DNA of 64,000 nucleotides from Chlorogloeopsis sp. ULAP01 (GCF_030381805.1 NZ_JAUDRH010000002.1:248001-312000); one strand, 5' to 3'. Counted from the first letter of the stretch, positions 17,770 to 27,470 are shown. The notes: generated by a model not told the origin, from the letters alone. A program made the numbers and translations.

Positions 17770-19392
17770 TTATGCCTGCTTAACTTGATCTAAAAGCCTA
17801 GCATGGTCGAGAGCAAAACCAACTTGCATGGCAATCTGGGCAAATAAATCAATTTCAGACTGTTGCCAAGCACGCGCTCTAGAACATTGATGAGCAATTA
17901 ACAAACCAAATAGCTGCTCGTCTTTAAGAATTGGTGCGACTAAATTTGCTTTGACAGCAAAGGCTTCGAGTTGCCGAATGTGACACTCACTCAACTCAGC
18001 TTCATAGATGTTGCTAGTTGCTTGAACTCGCGCGGCTTGATATTTTTCTACGTATCCCTGAGCAAAACATGGATCTTTGATTTCGGCTCGCAACACTTTG
18101 GGGAAACCGAGAACCACTGATTCTGCAATCACAGTGCCATACCAATTTGCATCAAAGCCATAAACAATTACTCTATCAGTGCTGAGTGCTCTGCGAACTT
18201 CTTCGACGGTGTTTTTGAGGACATCCTCTTCGTTGAGTGATTCTCGAATCCGACGAGTTATGTCTATAAATACTTGAGCTAAATTAACCTTTCTATCGGT
18301 GTACTCTAAAAGCCTTGCGTAATCAAGAGCAAATCCGACTTGCATGGCTATTTGAGCAAACAAATTAATCTCAGACTGTTGCCAAAAGCGGATTCTAGAG
18401 GACTGGTGGGCAATTAATAAACCGAATAGTTGCTTACCTTTAAAAATTGGTGCTACGAGACTAGACTTAACACCAAATTGCTCCAGTAACTGAATATGAT
18501 AATCAGTTAAATCAGCTTGATAAATATCGTCGATCGCACGGATACAACCATTACGGTATTGTTCGATATATCCTGCTTCAAAGCCTGGGTTTGAGACTGT
18601 AACTGACAAAACTTTTGGCAAGCCTGGTGTTACTGATTCTTGGATAAAAGTTCCATTCCAGTTAGCATTGAATCGAAAAATCGCTACACGCTCAAGATTT
18701 AAACCTTTGCGAACTTCTTCAACGGTATTTCTAAAAATATTTTCTTCATTAAACGATTCGCGAATGTATTGGCTAATTTTAATTAACAATTGAGAGTACT
18801 GTGCTTCGGCTTTTTGTTCCCATAGCAAACCCGAAAGTAGTTCTTTAATTAAATTAATATTTGTTTCTAAGACTAATAATTCATCTTTACTGGCAACAAG
18901 ATTATGAGTTTCGTCATTCTCCGGACGTAGCTTGTTTATGATAGTGGTGGAAATTGCAGCAGCGTTTTGGACTGGACGAATAGCACGATTAGCCATAAAA
19001 GCAGCGATCGCTCCTGCTAAAACAGCTGTAATCCCAGTTCCAGTTAACAACAGCGACAGTTGTCTATGGATAGAAAGTTCGGTTTCTGTTGAACCTTTCG
19101 CACTCTCTTGTTTCAACTGAGGAATTTGCTTAGTAATTAACTGGGTGCCATGATAGTGGATGGCTGTTCCTACTGTTAAAATAGGTAGCACACTCAAAGC
19201 GATCGCCCAAATCATTGCCTTAACCTTAAGCCTCCCTGATTGTCGCTCCAAAGCTTGTGTTTGAGGAGACTCTGGAAGCCAGATTTCTGTCTGCTCCGAA
19301 GTGTATATATCTAGGTTCTCTATATCTTGGTAATAGCTCTGTTGCTGATTTATATTTTGCTTCGCTTGTTTTTGAGAATAGGACTCACTCAT
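17770..19392 (-). CDS. Membrane-anchored GAF protein with DXCF-type cyanobacteriochrome domain, no output domain
   Basis: The 540-residue protein has a polar N-terminus (1-55), a membrane segment near 58-80, a periplasmic loop, a second membrane segment near 110-135, a HAMP-like stretch (ANRAIRPVQ), and two tandem phytochrome-type GAF domains (about 200-360 and 385-535). GAF2 has DPCF (440-443) and SECHI (Cys470), the two cysteines of a dual-Cys DXCF cyanobacteriochrome, so it probably binds a bilin. GAF1 has NPGF (Gly270) and TDYHI (Tyr298) at the same positions and should not bind one. PixJ-type phototaxis receptors share this architecture but end in a methyl-accepting signalling domain, which is absent here; the protein stops just after GAF2. 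Confidence 0.88.
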   Translation of the reverse strand: MSESYSQKQAKQNINQQQSYYQDIENLDIYTSEQTEIWLPESPQTQALERQSGRLKVKAMIWAIALSVLPILTVGTAIHYHGTQLITKQIPQLKQESAKGSTETELSIHRQLSLLLTGTGITAVLAGAIAAFMANRAIRPVQNAAAISTTIINKLRPENDETHNLVASKDELLVLETNINLIKELLSGLLWEQKAEAQYSQLLIKISQYIRESFNEENIFRNTVEEVRKGLNLERVAIFRFNANWNGTFIQESVTPGLPKVLSVTVSNPGFEAGYIEQYRNGCIRAIDDIYQADLTDYHIQLLEQFGVKSSLVAPIFKGKQLFGLLIAHQSSRIRFWQQSEINLFAQIAMQVGFALDYARLLEYTDRKVNLAQVFIDITRRIRESLNEEDVLKNTVEEVRRALSTDRVIVYGFDANWYGTVIAESVVLGFPKVLRAEIKDPCFAQGYVEKYQAARVQATSNIYEAELSECHIRQLEAFAVKANLVAPILKDEQLFGLLIAHQCSRARAWQQSEIDLFAQIAMQVGFALDHARLLDQVKQA

Positions 19393-20011
19393 AAAAAATC
19401 TGGTTGTGCTGCAAGAACTTATTGAGGGAAAATATTAGTCGCCCGCTTTGAATACCAATTTATCAACTAGTTAGGTAATGAGTTTAATTAGAAACAATCT
19501 TTAAGTTGATAAATACCTGATGAATTGAGTTTTGTTTATGCGGCTACCCTACACAATAGAATAATGCATTTCATTTCAGCTTGACCTTCACGGAATCATA
19601 TCAATTGTTTGATCGCTAAATAATTGCTCTTATTTCTATGTGAAAGGAATTAAATTGGATTTCGACTGACTAGTTGCTTGATAAATTGATATTTAAGTTA
19701 CTTGATTTGTCAAATTTAGTTGACAAATTCAGAGATAGTTCTGTTTTTAATTCTTTTGATTGCCTCTTTGAGATTCATTTATAGTGTTTTTAAGCTTTTA
19801 TGACTTTGCTTTTAAATCTTTCCTTTTAGTCTATCACCAAAACATCACTGGTATTCAAAAGTGCATTATAGAGATTACATAATATTTTCAGTATTGTGAA
19901 ATTTATATACATTGAAAATCTATATATACAATGCCATGCCTGTGAATTATACTTATCTTCTAAAGAGCTTTAATTTAGAGCTATTAAACCAGTATTTAGA
20001 GGAGTTTGAGA
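19393..20011. other. AT-rich divergent intergenic region, 619 bases
   Basis: This gap lies between the divergently transcribed GAF protein and methyltransferase genes. It is uniformly AT-rich, with no repeat, structured RNA or coding stretch that I can support. It must contain both promoters. Confidence 0.4.
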
Positions 20012-20854
20012 ATGCTTGAATCAGCAGATAACCAAACATACAAACGACAATTACTTACCGACTTTAATTCCAGAATTAATTACGATCAGGGTAAATTTTA
20101 CACTCCTGTAGCCAAGAAATTACTTTCACTTGTCAAACTGCGCAAAGATCAGAAAATACTGGATGTTGCAACAGGTACGGGTATAGTTGCGCTTGATGCA
20201 GCCACAAGAGTTGGTTCTTCCGGTAAGGTAATTGGTATGGATATCTCTACAGGAATGCTCAAAAATGCTAAACAAAAACTTGTAAAGTCTGGGTTGCAAA
20301 ATGTTGAATTTATTGAAGCAGATGCAGATAATCTAAACTTTCTAGACAAAGATTTTGATGTAGTTTTATGCTCTTTGGCAATTTGTTATTTAACTAATAT
20401 TTCCAATGTTTTACATCAGTGGTATAACCTCTTAAAACCAAATGGAATATTAGCGTTTAATGCTTGGTCAGAAAAAGCATTTCCTCCCTCAACTATATTT
20501 AGAGAAGTTGCTGCAAGGCATGGCATCAAAATTCCTAATCCTAATAAACCATTAGGTAAAATTGAGAAATGTTATAATTTTTTACAAGAAACTGGTTTTC
20601 ATAATATTAAAGTTCAAACTGAACAATTTGGTTGGTACTTTACACCTGATGCTAACACTGCTGAAGAGTTATGGAGAATTAACTCAAAGAATGTTTTTGG
20701 TTATCAAGTATTTCAACTTTTACCAAATCAATTAGAGGAGTGCAAAGCTGAGTATATGGCAGAGATCCAGGCATTACCGACTACAACACAAGGGGCCTGG
20801 TGTGATGCGTCGATATTTTTTGTCACAGCAAGTAAATCTATCTCAACATCATAA
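20012..20854 (+). CDS. Class I SAM-dependent methyltransferase (UbiE/MenG-like)
   Basis: This 280-residue soluble methyltransferase has motif I ILDVATGTGIVALDAA (residues about 48-63), motif II acidic VIGMDIS, post-I FIEADADNLNF and motif II-III FDVVLCSLAICYL, LLKPNGILAFNAW. The spacing resembles the UbiE/COQ5 or arsenite methyltransferase group, but no Cys set for arsenic is visible. The C-terminal third is divergent. ATG at 20012 follows AGAGGAG at 19998-20004, an ideal spacing; an upstream TTG at 20006 overlaps that site. The substrate is unknown and neighbours give no hint. Confidence 0.85.
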   Translation: MLESADNQTYKRQLLTDFNSRINYDQGKFYTPVAKKLLSLVKLRKDQKILDVATGTGIVALDAATRVGSSGKVIGMDISTGMLKNAKQKLVKSGLQNVEFIEADADNLNFLDKDFDVVLCSLAICYLTNISNVLHQWYNLLKPNGILAFNAWSEKAFPPSTIFREVAARHGIKIPNPNKPLGKIEKCYNFLQETGFHNIKVQTEQFGWYFTPDANTAEELWRINSKNVFGYQVFQLLPNQLEECKAEYMAEIQALPTTTQGAWCDASIFFVTASKSISTS

Positions 20855-20943
20855 TCGACATAACAATTTTGGCGATCGCTATCTACCTACTATGGCTTTA
20901 ATTATAAGTAAAACAAAAAATTTAAATATAAAATGCATCTTCA

Positions 20944-20974
20944 GATCCCCGACTTCTTAAAGAAGTCGGGGATC
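20944..20974. repeat. Palindromic repeat GATCCCCGA...TCGGGGATC, copy 1
   Basis: This perfect 31-base palindrome (13-bp stem, 5-base loop) lies between convergent genes, where it could terminate both. A variant copy is at 63823-63853. Confidence 0.85.
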
Positions 20975-21001
20975 CATATATATTTTCTTATTCAATTTGC
21001 T

Positions 21002-21433
21002 CTAAATATCAAGGATAACCATACTTATCCAAGCATTTTGTGTTTCTTCTAATTGAAAACGATGTAAAGTCACTGCTTTGACATCTACTCTTTGATGATG
21101 GCGATCGCTGTCTAGTTTTTCTCCTTGAAGTATAGCGGTAAGATGATGATTGCTATCTTTGTGCTCAAAATGAATTTCTTGTGGTCGCAGTAACATTTGT
21201 TCGCTATCTTTATAGTAAATAAGTTCTTGAAGAAAATTAAAAAGTAATAGATCCAATGCATCATTTTCTAAGTTAATTTGTCGCGTTTCTTTTGGTTCTA
21301 TTGCCTCCAAATTCTCAATCATAGTATTGATTGTGGCATCGCCTGCCGCTTTGAAAAGCTCTACTAAGTCTTTTCCATTAGCTCGAAAGGCTATATCAGC
21401 AGTAGCTACGTCTTCGAGAAATTCGTAGGGCAT
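21002..21433 (-). CDS. Archease, RtcB ligase activator
   Basis: Archease promotes guanylylation and turnover of the RNA ligase RtcB. The 143-residue protein matches the fold: MPYEFLEDVATADIAFRANG (compare the YEFLEHTADVGI-type start, with the conserved Asp), DLLLFNFLQELIYYKD, DVKAVTLHRFQLE and a C-terminal VILDI that supplies the metal-binding Asp. ATG at 21433 fits; an in-frame TTG at 21442 would add three residues. It lies in a minus-strand run with rtcB and a G3E GTPase, 65 bases after the GTPase. Confidence 0.9.
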   Translation of the reverse strand: MPYEFLEDVATADIAFRANGKDLVELFKAAGDATINTMIENLEAIEPKETRQINLENDALDLLLFNFLQELIYYKDSEQMLLRPQEIHFEHKDSNHHLTAILQGEKLDSDRHHQRVDVKAVTLHRFQLEETQNAWISMVILDI

Positions 21434-21498
21434 AATAAGCAAGTTAAAATTTAAAACTCAAAAGTCAAAAGTTAGAATTTTAGTAAAAGTGCAACAGA

Positions 21499-22383
21499 TT
21501 ATTGTTCACACAACTTTAATTTATTAATAATTTCTGATTTGATTTCCCTCAAATATTTACCGATAAAAACTACTTCTGTTGCCTCTTGTACAAATGGTTC
21601 TAAGTCCCAACGCCCAGCGACAAAATTGAACAAATAGATACCTTCAGGAAAGCGGATAAATCCTTTAGCCCGATAAATATTCGTTTCCAAATTATGTAAA
21701 AATTCTTCAAAACATGGGCGATTAAAAGTACCAGATGATTTGTAGCTAAATGATTCAAACTCTGGTTGATGAATATGTTGTGGTGGTGCTTGTACTCTTT
21801 CTCTACCTATACCAAACAGTAATTCTGGATCTACCTGTCCTCTGACAGCATAAACAATCGAAGCAATTTCGTTAATGGAAATTAATTTTTTTTCTATAGC
21901 TATTAACTCACTTTTAGAAATTAAATCAATTTTATTCAAAAGAATGATGTCTGCGGCTTCTAGTTGTAATCGAGTTGTGTGTCCCACAGATGGATATTTA
22001 ACCATTGCATCAGCATCAATTACCGTAATTACCCCATCTAGTCGTACTTTAGTCAAACTCTCTTGAATATCAAAAACTAAAGCATCTGGTTCTGCAACTC
22101 CAGTTGTTTCTACCACAATTATATCTGGGTCAATAGTATCAATTATTTCATTAACAGCAGCTTCAAATTCTCCTAATAAAGAACAGCAGACACAACCACC
22201 ACCTAAATCTGTCATTTGAACATTTTTGCCTTGAATAATTTTGGTATCAATGGCAATTTCACCAAATTCGTTCATTAAAATGGCAATTTTTTTGGGGAAG
22301 ATTTCGAGAATATAACGCAGTAATGTTGTTTTACCACTTCCCAACGGCCCAGTAATTACTGTTAATGGTGTGTGTATTTTCAT
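21499..22383 (-). CDS. G3E (CobW/COG0523) family GTPase
   Basis: This 294-residue G3E P-loop GTPase belongs to the CobW/YjiA/ZNG1 metal-chaperone group. It has Walker A TGPLGSGKTTLL (11-22), the metal-binding CxCC motif in GGGCVCC (61-67), Walker B/G3 VVETTGVAEP, and G4 LLNKIDL. The C-terminal CobW_C-like domain is shorter than in cobalamin CobW proteins and lacks a His-rich tail. It sits between rtcB and archease on one strand (157 and 65 base gaps). Since RtcB needs Mn2+ or another divalent metal, the GTPase may deliver or protect that metal; this is inference. Confidence 0.9.
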   Translation of the reverse strand: MKIHTPLTVITGPLGSGKTTLLRYILEIFPKKIAILMNEFGEIAIDTKIIQGKNVQMTDLGGGCVCCSLLGEFEAAVNEIIDTIDPDIIVVETTGVAEPDALVFDIQESLTKVRLDGVITVIDADAMVKYPSVGHTTRLQLEAADIILLNKIDLISKSELIAIEKKLISINEIASIVYAVRGQVDPELLFGIGRERVQAPPQHIHQPEFESFSYKSSGTFNRPCFEEFLHNLETNIYRAKGFIRFPEGIYLFNFVAGRWDLEPFVQEATEVVFIGKYLREIKSEIINKLKLCEQ

Positions 22384-22474
22384 AATAAGTAAACATAGGT
22401 TTTACGTAGTTGGACATAATTAAACATAAAATCCAAATTTATGAACAGTAGACAGAAACAGTATTTTACCTACC

Positions 22475-22530
22475 TACGGATACGCCGCTAGCTAACGCAA
22501 CGCCTTACGGCGAACGCGTCTACTGCCCTC
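22475..22530. repeat. Dispersed GC-rich repeat in rtcB-GTPase gap
   Basis: This block with GGATACGCCGCTAGC, CGCCTTACGGCG (22501-22512, hairpin) and AACGCGTCTAC resembles interspersed sequences I recall from Nostoc-type genomes. It fills most of the 157-base gap between rtcB and the GTPase. Confidence 0.6.
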
Positions 22531-22540
22531 TGCCTTATAC

Positions 22541-24001
22541 TTACCCCTTTATATTTCCAATCGGTGTTAATTTTACTACCCGCTTACTAATTCCTGCTAA
22601 TTCAGTAGCTTCAATCACATCATCGATATTTTTATAAGCACCACCCGCTTCTTCTGCTAATCCTGAGTAAGAGGTAGTGCGGACATATATACCCCGACTT
22701 TCCATTTCTTTTTGGAGTTTGTCCCCACGATAAATTTTGCGTGCTTTTGCCCGGCTCATTGTGCGCCCGCTACCGTGGGCAGTGCTGAAAAATGTTTGCT
22801 CTCCACTGGGTACGCCTACTAATAGATAAGAGCCAGTTTCCATACTGCCGCCAATAATTATTGGTTGTCCAATATTCTTATATTGCTGAGGTAGATCTGC
22901 CATACCAGGAGCAAAAGCGCGAGTAGCACCCTTACGATGAACAAGGAGCGATCGCTCTTTAGCATCAACAATATGTCGCTCTAGTTTGGCAGTGTTATGG
23001 GCTACATCATAGACCATATGCAGATCTAAATCTTCTGGTGGCTTTTTGAGAATCTCTGAAAATACTTCTCGGATGCGATGTAGAATAACTTGACGATTGG
23101 CAAACGACATATTAATGCCACATTTCATAGCAATAAAATAGGCTTGTCCTTCAGGAGAGTAGAAAGGCGCACAGGCTAATTCTCGATCCAGAATTTTAAT
23201 GCCATATTTACTTTCCATCACTTTGAGGAAGATTTGCAGATAATCTGTAGCTACTTGATGCCCGAAACCCCGACTACCACAGTGGAACATCACGACTACT
23301 TGATTGGGGATAGTAATTCCTAAACTTTTGGCTAATTCGCGATCAAAAATATTTTCTGGTTGAGCAATTTGAATTTCTAGATAATGGTTACCAGATCCTA
23401 AAGTGCCAATTTGGTTGACACCTCGATCAATAGCCTTTTCACTGATTTTGGCAGAGTCAGCACCAGCAATACACCCATTTTCTTCAATAAAATGCAAGTC
23501 TTCTTCCCTACCGTAGCCATTGCGAACACACCATCGTGCGCCTTCTTCTACCACTCTGCGAAATTCATTGCGTGAAAGCTTCACAAAACCTGTGCTTCCT
23601 ACTCCAGCAGGAACCCGTTCGTAAAGCTTATCTACTAACTTTTTGATATGAGGCTTCACTTGATCATAGGTTAGATTAGTAACTATTAACCGCATACCGC
23701 AATTAATATCAAAACCGATACCGCCAGGAGAAATCACACCTCCTTGCTCTACATCCATTGCTGCCACACCACCAATGGGAAAACCATAACCAAAGTGTCC
23801 GTCTGGCATACACAAAGCATACTTAGTTATCCCTGGAAGTGTAGCTACATTTGTGACTTGATCGTATACTGCTTCGTCTAATTCTTGAATTATCTTTTCT
23901 GTTCCGTAGATCCGAGCAGGAACTAGCATTCCTTGTTTGTAGGAAATTGGAATTTCCCAAATAGTATCAGAAATTTTTTGTAAAACTTCTATCATAGCCA
24001 T
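22541..24001 (-). CDS. rtcB: RNA-splicing ligase RtcB (3'-phosphate/5'-OH)
   Basis: RtcB joins RNA 2',3'-cyclic phosphate or 3'-phosphate ends to 5'-OH ends through a histidine-GMP intermediate, using Mn2+. The 486-residue protein has GGVISPGGIGFDINCGMRL with metal ligands Asp98 and Cys101, then NHYLEIQ, FHCGSRGFGHQ, VYDVAHNTAKLE, HRKGATRAFAPG and STAHGSGRTMSRAKA, whose His is the guanylylation site. It is therefore complete and probably active. It leads a minus-strand group with a G3E GTPase and archease. Confidence 0.96.
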   Translation of the reverse strand: MAMIEVLQKISDTIWEIPISYKQGMLVPARIYGTEKIIQELDEAVYDQVTNVATLPGITKYALCMPDGHFGYGFPIGGVAAMDVEQGGVISPGGIGFDINCGMRLIVTNLTYDQVKPHIKKLVDKLYERVPAGVGSTGFVKLSRNEFRRVVEEGARWCVRNGYGREEDLHFIEENGCIAGADSAKISEKAIDRGVNQIGTLGSGNHYLEIQIAQPENIFDRELAKSLGITIPNQVVVMFHCGSRGFGHQVATDYLQIFLKVMESKYGIKILDRELACAPFYSPEGQAYFIAMKCGINMSFANRQVILHRIREVFSEILKKPPEDLDLHMVYDVAHNTAKLERHIVDAKERSLLVHRKGATRAFAPGMADLPQQYKNIGQPIIIGGSMETGSYLLVGVPSGEQTFFSTAHGSGRTMSRAKARKIYRGDKLQKEMESRGIYVRTTSYSGLAEEAGGAYKNIDDVIEATELAGISKRVVKLTPIGNIKG

Positions 24002-24389
24002 ATGCTCTACTCCCGCACTGTATTCGCTGTTTGCTGTCTACAAAAATATCTGCCACAAAATCCAATTGGTTCGTGGCGGGAGTTTCAAAATACACTTAGA
24101 AACTAGTGATTTAAAGATAAATTTTCTACTAGGTTAAAACCTCTGTCTAAAGAAATGCCCAGTCTTAATTGGCGTTTACCTACAGAATCAGAAATTAGGC
24201 ACGAGTTATGGAATAATCAACCGCAGAGGGCGCGGAGGAAGGAAGATTTTAGAGGAATTTTGCGTAAGTGTCCGAAGAATGTTTTACTCTTGAAGGTAAA
24301 TAAAAAATGGGTCATGCCTTCGCCTAACCCATTCTCAAAAATTGTTAATAATTTCCAGGCAGGCAAGATGCCCGCTCCACAAACAGAAA
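24002..24389. other. Intergenic region between rtcB and alaS
   Basis: No gene is supported. It contains a short dispersed-repeat fragment (about 24215-24255, CCGCAGAGGGCGCGGAGG) and the alaS terminator. A 108-codon frame that runs into alaS antisense is not credible. Confidence 0.5.
24301..24333 (-). terminator. Rho-independent terminator of alaS
   Basis: On the minus strand AATGGGT (24333-24327) pairs with ACCCATT (24312-24306), followed by a run of Ts and TATTT. It lies 57 bases beyond the alaS stop. Confidence 0.75.
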
Positions 24390-27038
24390 TTAAGCCAACG
24401 CTGACTTTAACTCACTCTGAGCTTGCTTTATTGCCTCTGGTAACTTGCTCGCATCACGTCCGCCTGCTTGTGCTAAGTTAGGACGCCCGCCGCCGCCACC
24501 ACCACAAATTTTGGCGATCGCACCAATAAATTTTCCGGCTTGCAAGCCTTTCTTATTTACCTGTGGAGAGAAAGCAGCAACGAAGCTGACTTTTCCGGCT
24601 TCGGGAACGGAACCGAGTACTACTGCTGCACCAGCACCAAGTTTTTGCTGTAGGCGTTCGGCAGCTGTTTTCAAAGACTCTGGATCAACATCTTCCATCT
24701 GAGCAACCAAAATTTTATAATCGCCAACAGTTTCGACTGTTTGCAGTAGACTGTCAGATTTAGCGATCGCAAGCTGTGACTTGAGTGTTTCTAGTTCTTT
24801 TTGAGTGGTTCTCAGTTCGTTTTGCAGAGTTGTAATTCTCTCTGGTAGTTCTTCAGGTTTGACTTTAAATCTGTCACTCAAATCCTTAACTACTTTATCT
24901 CGCACATTCAAGTAGTCTAGCATTGCCGGGCCAGAAACAGCTTCAATCCGGCGCACCCCAGAAGCAACACCACTTTCAGAGATAATTTTGAACACGCCTA
25001 TTTCAGCAGTATTACTAACGTGAGTTCCACCGCACAATTCCATCGACACACCAGGGAAATCTATCACCCGTACTTCTTCGCCGTATTTTTCCCCAAACAT
25101 AGCGATCGCACCTTTAGCTTTTGCTTCGGCTAGGGGCAGAATAGCCACGTTTGCTGAGTGTGCTTCCGCAATCCAGTTGTTTACCTGTTCCTCAACTTGC
25201 TGTATTTCTTCTGGTGTTAAGGGGCGCGAACAGTTGAAGTCAAAGCGCAGTCTATCAAACGCCACCAAAGAACCCGCCTGCGAGATCGAGTCATCAACAA
25301 TTTTCTTTAACGCCGCTTGCAGTAGGTGAGTTGCAGTATGGTTCGCTTGTAGCCTACGCCGACAAGCGCGATCGATTTGGGCAGTAATAGTATCGCCTAC
25401 TCTCAGAGTTCCACGTTCAATGCATCCGAAGTGAACAAAGAAATCGGATTCTTTTTTGACATCATGAATTGTAGCGACAACAGCTTCACCAGAGAGATAA
25501 CCCCTATCCCCGATTTGTCCTCCCGACTCAGCATAAAACGGAGTTTTGTCGAGAACTATTTGCACTTCTGTTCCCGCTTCTGCTTCTTCTTGGGAAACGC
25601 CAGCTACCAGTATTGCTTCAACTTTTGCAGTAGCTGTTGGTTGGAAGTATCCCAAAAACTCTGTAGCTTGAATATCTTCAGCGAGCTTGTCGAGAGAACC
25701 TTGCACGGTTAAGTCAATAGTTTCGTGAGCAACCCTGGCACGTTGTCTCTGTTTTTCCATTTCGACATTGAAGTTATCAACATCGACTGTCAGGTTGTTT
25801 TCCTCTGCTATTTCTTGAGTTAGTTCTAGGGGGAAACCATAGGTATCAAATAGGGTAAAGGCATCTTCACCGCTAATTTGGGTTTTGCCTTGCTGCTTCA
25901 CCTCAGCAATAATTTCCTCCAGCAGTTTTTCACCTCTTTCCAATGTCTGAAGAAAGCGAGATTCTTCGCGTTGCAATTCTGCTTTGATCGCATTTTCCCG
26001 TTGACGGAGATTGGGGTAAGCATCTTCAGCTAAAGAAATAGCAACTTCAGCAACTTGGGTGGTAAATTCACTATTAATGCCTATTAAGCGCCCGTGACGT
26101 ACCAAACGCCGAATTAAGCGCCGCAGTATATAACCCCTTCCCACGTTAGAGGCACGGATTTCATCGGCAATCATATGAACGACAGCGCGAGTGTGATCGC
26201 CAATAATTTTTAGGGAAACTTGATTTTTTTCGTCAACTTTGTAGTAATCAACACCAGCAATTTCTGCTGCTTTTTTAATAATCGGGAAAATTAAATCAGT
26301 TTCGTAGTTATTGGGAACTTGTTGGAGAATTTGTGCCATTCTCTCCAAACCCATGCCGGTGTCGATATTCTTGTTAGCAAGGGGTGTTAAGTTGCCTTCT
26401 GCATCTTGGTTGTATTGCATGAAGACGAGGTTATAAAACTCAATAAATCGGGTATCGTCATGTTCTAAATCTATATTGTCGTCACCCCGTTCTGGGTGAA
26501 AATCATAGTATATCTCCGAACAGGGGCCGCAAGGGCCTGTCGGCCCAGAGTTCCAGAAGTTATCATCTGCACCCATGCGCTTAATTCTCTTTTCTGGCAC
26601 GCCGATTTGATCTCGCCAGATCGCATAAGCTTCGTCGTCTTCTTCGTAAACACTGACAACGAGGTGTTCTGGAGGTAACTTAAAGACTGTTGTAGAGATT
26701 TCCCAACCCCAAGTGATCGCCTGTTCTTTGAAATAGTCGCCAAAACTAAAGTTACCCAACATTTCAAAGAATGTATGATGCCGTTGGGTGCGTCCGACAT
26801 TTTCAATATCATTGGTGCGGATGCATTTTTGGGAAGTAGTAGCACGTTTGAATTCCGGTGTGCGCTGTCCCAAAAATACCGGTTTAAACGGTAGCATCCC
26901 CGCGATCGTCAGCAGTACGGTGGGATCTTCTGGCACGAGGGAGGCACTTGGCAAAATTTGGTGTCCCCGTTGGGCATAGAAGTCGAGAAATAAGGTGCGA
27001 ATTTCGTTACCACTGAGGTACTGGGGATGATAAGACAT
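24390..27038 (-). CDS. alaS: Alanyl-tRNA synthetase
   Basis: AlaS charges tRNA-Ala. The protein has 882 residues from ATG 27038 (MSYHPQYLSGNEIRTLFL); the frame is open 36 codons further but homologues start here. The class II catalytic core includes TIAGMLPFKPVFLG, RTQRHHTFFEMLGNFSFGDYFK and NVGRGYILRRLIRRLVRHG. The editing domain has HTATHLLQAAL and the downstream zinc ligands CGGTH. The C-Ala region ends with IAKICGGGGGGRPNLAQAGG. It is transcribed away from a copper chaperone gene. Confidence 0.97.
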   Translation of the reverse strand: MSYHPQYLSGNEIRTLFLDFYAQRGHQILPSASLVPEDPTVLLTIAGMLPFKPVFLGQRTPEFKRATTSQKCIRTNDIENVGRTQRHHTFFEMLGNFSFGDYFKEQAITWGWEISTTVFKLPPEHLVVSVYEEDDEAYAIWRDQIGVPEKRIKRMGADDNFWNSGPTGPCGPCSEIYYDFHPERGDDNIDLEHDDTRFIEFYNLVFMQYNQDAEGNLTPLANKNIDTGMGLERMAQILQQVPNNYETDLIFPIIKKAAEIAGVDYYKVDEKNQVSLKIIGDHTRAVVHMIADEIRASNVGRGYILRRLIRRLVRHGRLIGINSEFTTQVAEVAISLAEDAYPNLRQRENAIKAELQREESRFLQTLERGEKLLEEIIAEVKQQGKTQISGEDAFTLFDTYGFPLELTQEIAEENNLTVDVDNFNVEMEKQRQRARVAHETIDLTVQGSLDKLAEDIQATEFLGYFQPTATAKVEAILVAGVSQEEAEAGTEVQIVLDKTPFYAESGGQIGDRGYLSGEAVVATIHDVKKESDFFVHFGCIERGTLRVGDTITAQIDRACRRRLQANHTATHLLQAALKKIVDDSISQAGSLVAFDRLRFDFNCSRPLTPEEIQQVEEQVNNWIAEAHSANVAILPLAEAKAKGAIAMFGEKYGEEVRVIDFPGVSMELCGGTHVSNTAEIGVFKIISESGVASGVRRIEAVSGPAMLDYLNVRDKVVKDLSDRFKVKPEELPERITTLQNELRTTQKELETLKSQLAIAKSDSLLQTVETVGDYKILVAQMEDVDPESLKTAAERLQQKLGAGAAVVLGSVPEAGKVSFVAAFSPQVNKKGLQAGKFIGAIAKICGGGGGGRPNLAQAGGRDASKLPEAIKQAQSELKSALA

Positions 27039-27266
27039 GGGAGGGATATTTACGTGAGATAGTGAAATTGCATCAGAGAGGATAATCCTAATTCTGACAT
27101 TTTGTTTGAATTTGCTGCTACCTGAAAACTTAGATTCAAAAATCAACGAAGCTTACAGTTGGCGATGGTAACACAATCACCTAACTGTAGTCGGATGAGC
27201 AATTAATCTTTATTTAATAGGATAGATACCTGAGAAGATGGCAAATTTATGAGTTGAGGTCACTAT

Positions 27267-27470
27267 ATGGCATTAAAATTGAAAGTTCCAAACATAGCTT
27301 GTGAAGGTTGTGCTGAAACGATTACGGAATCTATCCACACTATGGAACCTGATGCAAAGGTCGAGGTAGACGTTAAAGCTAAAACTGTCACCGTAGAATC
27401 TCAAGCTTCTGAAGAATCTATTAAACAAGCTATTGTTGCAGCTGGTTATCAAATAGAGGGTTATCAATAG
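27267..27470 (+). CDS. Heavy-metal-associated domain protein, Atx1-like copper chaperone
   Basis: This 67-residue single HMA domain (beta-alpha-beta-beta-alpha-beta) contains the metal-binding CEGC motif at residues 12-15 in VPNIACEGCAETI. It closely resembles cyanobacterial Atx1, which carries Cu(I) to the P-type ATPases feeding plastocyanin. The usual Met two residues before CxxC is replaced (IAC), as in Synechocystis Atx1. A copper ATPase is not nearby. ATG at 27267 follows GAGGTC. Confidence 0.9.
   Translation: MALKLKVPNIACEGCAETITESIHTMEPDAKVEVDVKAKTVTVESQASEESIKQAIVAAGYQIEGYQ

Noticed and set aside
24155..24481. 108-codon + strand frame between rtcB and alaS
   Set aside because: It runs through a dispersed repeat and the alaS terminator and then antisense into alaS; no ribosome site or domain.
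26471..26845. 124-codon minus-strand frame overlapping alaS
   Set aside because: Same-strand out-of-frame shadow of the alanyl-tRNA synthetase catalytic domain.
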